From positions 15,701,702-15,765,701 of the forward strand of contig NC_049986.1 in the NCBI RefSeq assembly GCF_000003815.2: a stretch of 64,000 nt of DNA, read 5' to 3'. Every line of letters starts with the position of its first letter. The first letter of the stretch is position 1. Source of the stretch: Branchiostoma floridae (taxonomy: Eukaryota > Chordata > Leptocardii > Amphioxiformes > Branchiostomatidae). The position numbers and the translations under genes are program-made. This document shows positions 1-9,800 of this stretch, piece after piece. The notes under the pieces were generated by a model, which ran no database searches, was not told where the DNA came from, and worked only from the letters and a program-made list of their open reading frames with translations.

Positions 1-303
1 TAAAACCAAAGTATTGCCCACTATCTATTGCTTGAGCATCGGCAACAAACCACATGAAAAATATTTCTTTGAGTCCTGTTTGATATCAAAATTTTAAAAA
101 ACACTAATTTCTATCCACATTTTGGCTCGATTTGTTAGAAACCTTTATAGTTGTCCGAATTTGACTGTTTTGCGGCATTTGGGCTGCAGACGACGCGACC
201 GTGTGGACTGTTCAGCTGTGTCGACAAGACACGGGAAGAAAATCAGTGTACAAATCGTCCTTCAGAGCTATTTTAGCTAGTTACCTGTCGTACAGACGTC
301 ACT

Positions 304-1401
304 ATGGCACCAGGAAGCAAGATAAATCGGCCTAAAATCGTGAGTACGCAGAGAACATCACAAAACAGCATGCATTCACACAAGACACGTGTGTACATGT
401 CCATAGGGCGTGGGGAGGGGGGCGGTCTGCACTGGCGTTTGGCTAGCCCAGGACAGCATCAATCAGTACCAGCAAGATTGTACTAACTTATAGTTTCTTA
501 CATTTGATTATTAGTGCCAACCTTTCATATCATCAGTTAATGGTAACATGTTAAATCACAGGAAAAACTGAAGAACCCCCGGAAGTTCAAGAGACAGATG
601 AAGGCCCAGAGGAAGAGGCAGTTTGGGATAAAGATGGCGGATGTACAGGACAAGGAGATCATGCCAGCCTCACATCTGCTCAAGAGAAGGTAATGATTAC
701 GTAATCTCCAAGCAGATCCTACGGTGCCATAAGATAGTATCAAAGCTGGCCAAGGAGTATAGCCGGCCAAAGGGAGTCAAACGGGCACAGTGGGTTTGAT
801 ACTATATTACGCCACCATGGATCTGCTTGGAGATTAATGATTACGTGCATGGTGTTAAACTTAAAGCCTGCGTCACAACTGAAGAGAACACCACCTCGCT
901 AAATTTCAAAATCGAATGAGCATTGACCATATTTTCCACTCAAAATCTGCATATTCCCCCTGTTACTTGTGATGATGTTTAATGGTATGATATAGGGATC
1001 TTATAATCTCCAAGCAGATCTTGCTGTGGCAAATNNNNNNNNNNNNNNNNNNNNNNNNNNNNNNNNNNNNNNNNNNNNNNNNNNNNNNNNNNNNNNNNNN
1101 NNNNNNNNNNNNNNNNNNNNNNNNNNNNNNNNNNTCCCATTTGCATTGTACGCCCAGTATGAATTCCTCACACCAAACATGTGAGAAGCCTTCTGCACTG
1201 TAGGGTAGGTCTGCGCATGAGTAAATAGGATCATATTTCAAACATTGACAACTGATTGTCTGTCTTTCCTTTCTTTCAGTTGAAGTCCAGAAGCCCCAGC
1301 CAAAGCAGAGAAAAACAAAGTCTGATGTAGAAATGAAGACAGTGGACATTCCTCCAGACACAAGACAAGACTCTGGACAAGATGTTGAGATGCAGGAATA
1401 G
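304..1401 (+). CDS. C11orf98: C11orf98-like small basic protein, one exon missing in a gap
   Basis: Exons read as 304-339, 562-689 and 1280-1401, each with GT-AG borders. The start MAPGSKINRPKI, the basic middle ending SHLLKRR and the acidic tail with DVEMKTVD...DVEMQE match the layout of the vertebrate C11orf98 protein (GGKINRPR start, HHLKKR middle, DVEMKD tail). The role is poorly defined; the Lys/Arg-rich composition suggests a nuclear or nucleolar protein (inference). Exon 2 ends with two bases of a codon, while the last exon needs one incoming base. A direct join would read AGT TGA and stop, so an exon of length 3n+2 is missing, most likely inside the N gap at 1035-1134. The gene runs tail-to-tail with KDM8. 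An AATAAA at 2416-2421 is a possible but distant polyadenylation signal. I am fairly sure of the family, less sure of complete structure. Confidence 0.8.
702..836. mobile_element. MITE, family with TAATCTCCAAGCAGATC termini (copy A)
   Basis: The ends are inverted repeats beginning TAATCTCCAAGCAGATCC and closing with the complement GGATCTGCTTGGAGATTA. The 9 bases ATGATTACG lie directly on both sides, a perfect target-site duplication. No ORF is present. Long TIRs with a 9-bp duplication are typical of Mutator-like elements. It lies in the intron after exon 2 of the C11orf98-like gene. Confidence 0.85.
1004..1034. mobile_element. Left end of a second copy (B) of the TAATCTCCAAGCAGATC MITE, cut by gap
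   Basis: The terminal motif TAATCTCCAAGCAGATCT is followed by GCTGTGGCA, matching the family TIR, and then runs into the N gap. The other terminus is not visible, so the element is truncated by the assembly break. Confidence 0.7.
1035..1134. other. Assembly gap of 100 N
   Basis: Exactly 100 N, a common placeholder for unknown length. It follows the start of a MITE, suggesting the assembler failed at an inverted repeat. It probably hides exon 3 of the C11orf98-like gene. Confidence 0.95.
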
Positions 1402-2699
1402 TTTTATTTCCTCTGGAATTCTCAACACTAGTACTACTCCATCATGTGTATTGTGCATTATCAACATATTCCAGAGATATTACAAGTACATGTACATGTA
1501 TGTCCAAAAGTTTTCTCATCAGACTTTTCTGATCATTTTCATGATCACTTTTTTTGCATTAGAATCTATGTAATTTGAATCAAGTTGCTTGAACTTAATC
1601 TTACCTACTGTAAATAATCAGTGTTAACAGGTATGCAACCTATTCCAAATTTACAAAATATGTAGGTTCCACATTACTCTAAAAATACAATACTCATTCA
1701 ACAGAGCTGGTAAAATATTATTAAGCAAAAAGAGAATTGTACTCATGTACTCTGTATACATCTAACAGCATCGTGACAAGATATACATTGTATATTGGTT
1801 TTCAGATTAAGAGACTTACACATGCTATATGTGTAATGTCAGATTATCAAAACTGTCTGAAGTGCTGTATATACTGTATCATTTGGCCTCTCATGCATTT
1901 CATTTGCTTCTTCCATCAATAATGTGAATACATTATACTGTACAAGTTTTTTGTTTATTCACATGCCTATCAAGAAAAAGAGATAATTTTTATACATTTT
2001 ACATTGCAACACTAAAACTTTTCAGCCCTTAAGGTTACTTTGATATTGTTAGATGTATTCAAATCTTCTACCTCTACAACACTACATGAGATCTGAGTTT
2101 CTATAACTACTGGTACTTTGTGTAACTTACACTACATTTCTTCTACATCTACTACTACTAACTACATCCTACTACTACGGTAGCCTCTGATATTATTATG
2201 GATAGAATATCTCTGGTATAGTACACTTACGTGATGGATATATGTATACTATACATATTCATGTAGGTGATAACTTACAAAACCTGTTTCAAGATCTTCC
2301 TATAATTTGGAAAAGACTTGGAAATGGAAGCACATGGTTAGGGTGAATACGATTGGCAAAATTGAATCTCTTGTAATATGCAATGGTGTGCTATTATTTT
2401 AGATACACATGTACAAATAAATATGCAACAAATAATTATGTTTTGACACCATTTTCATGTCAACAATATACATGTAGTCCAAGCAAGTCGAGCACACCAT
2501 CAAAAGGCGGGTCCAGAATTTCCTTGCATTGTAGTTTCAAGATTACTGATGTATTGTTGGAGTGCGATGTTTGACAGTACAATGGTCTGACCAAGCACCA
2601 GTAAGATGGTGTTCATTGTAGCAGAGAGAGAACCCAAAAGACTGGTGGTATGTACAACACTACAGATCAGGAATACTACTGAAAAAGGGGAGTAGCAGG
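1402..2699. other. 3' flank of the C11orf98-like gene, no further gene seen
   Basis: AT-rich sequence with a short run of ACT/TAC trinucleotides near 2140-2175 and AATAAA at 2416-2421. No spliceable coding segment was recognised. Part of it is presumably 3' UTR. Confidence 0.5.
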
Positions 2700-3380
2700 A
2701 CCCTAGGATCATCAGAAGCTGATGCCCAGGGGGAAAGAGTAGTGACTAGGGCTGGGTACCGGTACAGAAAATTCAGGTCCGGTTCAGGTCCAGAGGATAA
2801 GGTCCAGGTCCGGACCTGAACCTGGACCTGATTCAGTATAAATCATACCAATGGTCCATTTCACTACAAAGAAATCTATTTGGTGGAGTATTAGACTTAC
2901 ACTGGCCTCTTAAAATCCTACAACGCTAACTGCACCTGTACGATTGACTGTAAAACTTGGTAGAAATGACTATAAACTCTACTCTACTTCACTCTTGTTA
3001 TTTTCTTCCACCTGCAAGCGCCAAAATGTGTGAATGCCTGATAAAATAATATGTTGATTTTCTAATCGGTCCAACATCCGGTCCACCTAATTTTTTCAGG
3101 TCCGGTTTTTTTGGACCGGTCCAACAAGACAAACCGGTTTTGTACCGGTACGCTGTACCGATACCCAGCCCTAGTAGTGACGTACCAAGGTGCTTTGCTC
3201 AACAGTACAGATAGGGGGCAGGACACAAGGACCACGCACCAGAAGCTTGCATTCAGGGACCTGATATTGTGCCAATACGAGGGTGCGATGTGTGTCAATA
3301 CAGATAGCATGACTGTATAGGGCACTAGGACCACCAGAAACTGACATTCAGGGATTGTATATAGAGCCAATGCTGAGGTG
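2700..3380. repeat. Old diverged copies of the KDM8 last-exon tail, one split by a MITE
   Basis: Blocks at about 2705-2746 joined to 3174-3200, 3214-3308 and 3309-3380 each resemble the complement of the end of KDM8 coding sequence plus 3' UTR (CTAGGACCACCAGAAGCTGA followed by a CAGGGACCTGAT-like block). They lack a 15-base internal piece present in the genuine exon and in the recent copies. They are too diverged to encode the protein end. Confidence 0.65.
2747..3173. mobile_element. hAT-type MITE, 427 bp, with 8-bp target duplication
   Basis: The left end TAGGGCTGGGTACCGGTACA and right end TGTACCGATACCCAGCCCTA are inverted repeats. GTAGTGAC stands directly on both sides (2739-2746 and 3174-3181). 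A TAGGG-type terminus with an 8-bp duplication is characteristic of the hAT superfamily. The interior is rich in palindromic GGTCCGGACC-like motifs and has no transposase ORF. Related sequence is seen at 28439-28700 and 42209-42500. Confidence 0.85.
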
Positions 3381-3575
3381 GAAGGTGCAACAGTGTCACA
3401 AAGAGAAGGGATCCTTCCTGGTGTGAGTGGTTTAAACCTGTAGCCTGTACATGTAGCCAGCCACTCCAGACCCTTGTGATTTAGCCCCTGCTATTGTAAG
3501 CTCACAATTCAGCCCCTTGCTGCAAAGAGAGAGCAGTCGACCCACCCAATAATGATATTATGAAATGATGATAAA

Positions 3576-3895
3576 GGGCGTGACTGTACAGAGCACTAGG
3601 ACCACCAGAAGCTGACAGAGAAGCTGACGTCCAGCGACCTGATGTAGTGCCAGTACCGGGGTGGGATGTACATCAGCACAGATAGAGGGCATGACTGTAC
3701 AGGGCACTAGGACCACCAGAAGCTGACAGAGAAGCTGACATCCAGCGACCTGATGTAGTGCCAGTACCGGGGTGGGATGTGTATCAATACAGATAGAGGG
3801 CATGACTGTACAGGGCACTAGGACCACCAGAAGCTGACAGAGAAGCTGACATCCAGGGACCTGATGTAGTGCCAGTACCGGGGTGGGATGTACAG
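3576..3895. repeat. 111-bp tandem repeat made from the end of the KDM8 coding sequence
   Basis: Units begin at 3576, 3687 and 3798; both steps are exactly 111 bases. The third unit is the genuine end of KDM8 exon 7. On the minus strand the other two units also encode the intact final residues from IPPRYWH to SFWWS and the stop codon, with only synonymous differences seen. No AG acceptor suited to using them as alternative last exons was found. Confidence 0.9.
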
Positions 3896-6800
3896 CATTT
3901 CTCCTGGCTCGAGAGTGCACTCCAAGTAGGGGGCGCTTTTGAACCGGGGGAACTGCTGAAGGTCGGGGTTCTCCACATCAACCTGGCGGCAAAAAAGTAC
4001 ATGCGTTAAACGATAAATCAAAAACCACCAGAAATACTACTAAACTCGGCACAAAAAGTTTGGTTATCAACTTTTGCTGACCATATTTCTGTAGTTTCTG
4101 CATCAATTCTAATTTGTTATAGATCAATAGAAAGCGTGTGTGATTTCCTTTCATATGGTATCAAACTCTTTACGATTGTAAATTCGTGAAATGAGCACCA
4201 GGGCTACTTACGTCAGTGGGTCACGAAAAAAAAGTGCCCAAATTTCTATTTTTGTGTTCAACTCTGTATGATTATCATGCAGTAACCTTGCTTTTGATAT
4301 TTTCGAACAGAAACCCTGCTCTTGGTCTGCAAGTATCACCATAACCATGTCAACATTATTACATACTATACATACATAGTATACATTATAATGATAAGTT
4401 ATAATAGAAAGGAAAAACTTGATAGAAAGGAAAAAACTTGACAGGAAGTCGGGAGAAGGCCTTACCTGGCTGGTATTGTGCAGCAGGTGGCCCTCGTGAG
4501 GGTACACACAGTCGGACACCTCCTCAGCATACAGGCGGACGTACTTCGACCCAACAACCTGAAATTAGAAACATCAGAATTGGCACTGATGAATTTACAA
4601 TGAGTACAGTGTTTGCTATATTTTTAAATGGCTGTGAGTTTGATCCCCAAAAAATGAGTGGGAAGGAAAAAGATATTGTACTGTAAAGTTGGAGACATCC
4701 CTGGTTGGTATCATCTGTTACATGTGGCGTTGGTGTGGCACAACTGGTAGCGTGTTTGCCTCAGATTGGAAAGGTCCCAAATTCCCACCATGCCCCCACG
4801 TTGTGGTTTTGGGAAAGGCACTTTACACGACTTTCCCTGACGGTGGAGTGACGCACACTGAGCCTCTTCGGCTTGCCAAAAACACACAACGGATTTGGTG
4901 CATCAATGTGCCAACATCTGCACATTGACTTGCACCAAGAAGAATTAAATTCTTTTTTTTTTATCATTTGTTATGACCATGCAGTACCTGTGCCAGTAGA
5001 TTATGTTGAGGATCGTGGTGCAGGGGCGAGACTGTGCCCTTGGGCCCGAACCAGGCGTTGATCACGATGTCATCCTCTTCCCCGTCTCCTAGGCAACAGT
5101 AGTCGGGGACGCGGATGTCCTCCCGCAGCTCAGGGATCTGGTCAAACAGCTGGTGCTGCGCCAGGTACCCAACGTCAGAGGATTTCTGGGGAACCAAAAT
5201 AGCTTCGTCTATTGGCAAGCACTTCTTCAATAACAATCTACTAGAAACAACTACCTACCAAATGGTACATCCAATTTGTGTTTATACTTCTTAAGGATTA
5301 TAATCATTCATATCTGCAGTTCTGCACCACACAACAAGTGGGCAAAAGTCACTAATCTGTACGCAGCGACACCTATAACTGAAATGTGATGTGAACCAGT
5401 CAGTTATTGCTCTGAGCAAGGTGACAGACGGTGACCAAAACATCAGTGGAAATAAAGCAATGGTTGTTTAAAAAAAGTCTCTTTATTCATCATCTTGAAT
5501 AAAGATTGGTACAGGGATATCTCGAGGACCCATTTTTCCATCCTGAGATGGAAATTTGCTTCCTGGGACAGAAAAATAATTCATCCCATCCATCTCCAAA
5601 ACACAAATTTCATGACATGAGACTCATGAAAATGTATGTATCTAAGCTAAAAATGACAGAATTAGCAACGAAAATTGACAACATGGGCTCCTAAACAATA
5701 AGAGAGACAGAAAAAGATTTAAAGCTAGAGACAGCCCTGGATTGGTGGCCCGTGCCCTTCACCTGACCTGAACAATGTACTTGTCGATGAACTCGTCCAC
5801 AGTCATGAGTGCCTGTGACCAGGACTCCTCCGTGTACCTCCTGCCCAGCTCCACTGGAACAGTCCGACAGCCAGCGATCTGTCGCAGGTACTCCAGGCTG
5901 GGGGGAAATCATGCAACAATGAACGAATATAGATAAATAACAAATATAAATTTCAATAGATAGATTAACAAATTACTAGTAAATAGATATAAAACAAGTA
6001 CAAATATAATAAAACAACATTTTCCTCAAAAATGGCTGAAATTATGCAATAATTCACAAATGTAATACTATATAAATCAAAGATTTGTTTTACTATCGTC
6101 TGTAAAAACATCTCATATTAAATGCCACTCCATCTTACATACACCATTTTCCATTTACACATTAAAAACAGACAATAAAATCGGGAGATTCTAGTGACCA
6201 TTGAAGTCACAATACCTTTGTAAGTCCAGGTTGCAGAGGTGTATTGTCTGATGCAGAAACAAAAGTACTTAAACAGCAAGGAAACCTGCTTCTCTATGTC
6301 CCACCAGGCACTACAAAACAGTACAAGGATCTAAATGTACAAACAGACAAACAATTAATCTCCAAGCAGATCCTACGGTAGCATAAGATAGTATCAAAAG
6401 CTGGCAGAGGAGTGAAGCCAGCTTAGGAGTGTGTTTTGCTACATGGCAGATGGACACCTCTTGGCTGACTACACTCCTTGGCCAGGTTGGTACTATCTCA
6501 TGCCATTGTAGGATTTGCTTGGAGATTAACAAACAATACCTCCAAGGCCTGTGGTTCCTGGCTGGCCAGTGCTCCATGTTGCTCTGTATGATGACAGGCT
6601 GCCGTTTCCGCATGTAGTTCAGAAGGAAGCTCTTCAAGGAGGGGCAGTGCACCCTGGGTACTTTCTTCTCCGAGTCAATGACTGGTAGGATGAGAGTCCT
6701 CGGTCGCTTTGGTACCTGTGATCAGGTGACAATATGAATTAGAGGCTCACATGTCACGCAATGCAAGATGCAGTCAGAAAAAAAACTTCAGAACGTTTGG

Positions 6801-9800
6801 TAAAATATGGGAGAGTATTCTTTCACCAAAGTTTGACGAAGTGTAGACATCCAGGTATCAAAATATGCCAAATCATAGTTACTCACAAAATCATATCCAG
6901 TTGCTTGAGTAACTATCATTTGGTGTATTATAGATGTATTCTAGAAACCCCAGGTTAACATTTGAAATTAAATAACACCACAAAAATTAAAGTTGCAACT
7001 GTCAAAAGATAGCTACACTCTTCAAGTTGCTGAACTCATATACAGTAATACCTTTACTAACACACTGTTAAGTACCATGGACAGTTTATTCATCAAACTA
7101 CCAGTAGTACAGAATTACTCAATGACTGAATCAGAAACCAACCGAAAGATCAGCAATCATTCATTTCAACAACAAACTCATGAGCAGTTTCTCAGTTAGT
7201 AAGTAAGTTAAACTACCTGTTTTAGTTTATTTAGAAACTGCTCATGAATTTGTTACTAGTGAGATGCCACTAACTTGACTGGTGGGTGGTGATTTCGAGC
7301 ATTGTTCCTGAGGTCTCTTGGTTGTCCCCCTAGCAGAGTTCTGCAGAACTGCCACCAGTCTACTGAGGATGTTGTCCAGCACAGGAGCTCCCATCAGAAG
7401 TCCGAGGTCACATGTCTTGATGGCATCCTAAGTAAAGTATAAATATATCATATATGTTATTACTTGTATTTTGCTTCTGTTGCAGAGCTGTCTCCAGCTT
7501 TTGATCTTTTTCTGTCCTTGTTTGGGAGCCCATGTTGCTACTAGCAATGCTAGTTTCCATTTTAACCTAAGTTTACACAAATATACTCTCATCAAGTCCA
7601 TGTTATGAAGTTTAGATTTGGATGGATGAGGTCAATTTTTTTCAAGCCCAACAAGCAAGGACATGTAGGACAGAGAGACAGCCCTGTGCAGCTGTCTCAT
7701 TACATACATTTCATTAAATATCAGTTACATGATACAAAGTTCAGATGCCTGAGTGATGAGGCCTCATCAATTCAATTCCTTTGTCTCTGATCCACCCGAT
7801 TCATCTTTTTATCATGAACTGTGTCCAAAAATAAGTGAAACATCATCATTTCTAATTGATTTCGGATTTTGCAGGTTCAACAAAATATTGGTCACAATGC
7901 CATTATTGAATGTACTGAGTACATGCACAACTGACGGCAGTCAGCACCAAGGACAGGGAATAATGTGCAACAGTGATATGTTAAATGAGGCATCATAAAT
8001 CATCCTATCAAACTGGATTTGGGAATCCTGCAGAAATTAATAGAATCCCTATATACTGTAAATGCAAGAATGTTCACAGTGGTTTTCCATACACGGTTTT
8101 CACAAGGTAGTCTTATCGCAAACTTAAAACCACTGCGAACGTTTTTCCATTACAGTATGTGACTACAGTGTATGGCACTACCGAGAACTTAAAACCAGCG
8201 CGAATACTCGACTTTCCGCTGACGCAAAATTACATCCAAGGGAACTTAAATGCATTTACAATAGTGGACTCAGTAACAAGGACATGACCAATTGAATCAC
8301 TTTTCATGTCCAGTCATGTAATTAAATACAGTCAGCTAAAAACTCTTTAAGTTCATTAGTGCATGTTTTAATTAAAGAAAAGAAGCATGTAGATGATGGA
8401 TATAGATTAAGTATAGCATAGATTTTTTCATCATCATCAGTCATCCTCTTGCGAGGTGGAACAAGTGACTTATAATGGTCTTTTAAGATACCTTAAAAGG
8501 TATCTAAATTCATGATTTCAGCCCCAGTTGCACATGATCATGCAATAAATTTTGTTAACATTGTCAATGATTGTTAGACATTGATGTCATCCCTTTTACA
8601 ATCCTTCTCTGTCTTATTCTTCAGTGAATACTACTTAGCCTTATGTACTAGTATGGAAACCAACAGGACATTATTGAACCAGCCCTAAGACATATTAGGG
8701 ACTTTATCAATAGCATTTCCCTAGCAGAGCCTGTTCAATACAGGTATTACATTTCTTTCTTTGTACATGTACATGTGTAATGAGCTGTACAACTGAATTG
8801 TGCACCAAAATTTATAGCAGTGTTTCGTTTCTACAAATTTATGTTATGAAGCTACGCTGTTACTAAGTGTAGTTGTAATTGAAACTATTTCCGGAAACAT
8901 TTTTCACTGTCTCCATTTCCTGCCAGTTCAACAAAATGGATCAAACTTAGCACTAAGTTAGAAGCAAAATTTATACCAATTCACACACCATTTATACACA
9001 CATTCTATGTTTCATGGCTGCACTGCAACGGGTGTATTTAATATCAAAACCATTCCCAGCAAAATTTTTTACTGCATCCATTCCTTGCCACATGCAGTTT
9101 AGACATAAAGTATTGCAATACCAAACTTCAATAGCACCAAATTTACAGCAATTCTACTGAGTTTTCTACTCATGTTTCAAGTCCATACTGCAACTGGCAT
9201 CATTTCCAGCTACGTTTTTTGTATCCTTTCTTTTCTTTCTAGTCATATGTAATACTAATACTAGTGATAGATTGGAATACCAAACTTGGCAGCAAAATCT
9301 ATAGGACTTATCACAACCCGAATAAAGTCAAACTCAAAGTCAAAGTCAAAATCTATAAGAATTCTTCACAATTTATCTTTTAAAGCCACACTGCAACTGC
9401 GCTATAATCAACTTTGAAACCATATATCTTACCACATCCATTCCTCCCTGGCTAAATTAAATGTAATTCTATACCAAATTTGCAACCAAGAGTAATAGGC
9501 ACATCGTATTGCATCTAATTTATGATTCAAAGCCACCAACTGGTGTAATGGACTTGAAACCATTTCCAGAAACATTTTTCATCCAATCTTTACGTCATTA
9601 CGTCCCATGATAGCCCCAGTTCTGGCTCTGCGTGGCTTAAGGTGCCGTGGACTTTATTGATCGGAAGTGAATTATTCATAAACAGACCCACTGAGACAGC
9701 CGCACTGCCGAACCTATTCCCATTCATCTTTGTTCAGGCTTCCAAATGAACAACAACACAGGGAAATTGAGACTTGATTAAAACAGTGCTCACCACAGCG

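Noticed and set aside
3558-3920. A 120-codon frame with 37-residue internal repeats
   Set aside because: It is an alternative frame of the tandemly copied KDM8 tail; the periodicity comes from the 111-bp unit. Not called as a gene without transcript evidence.
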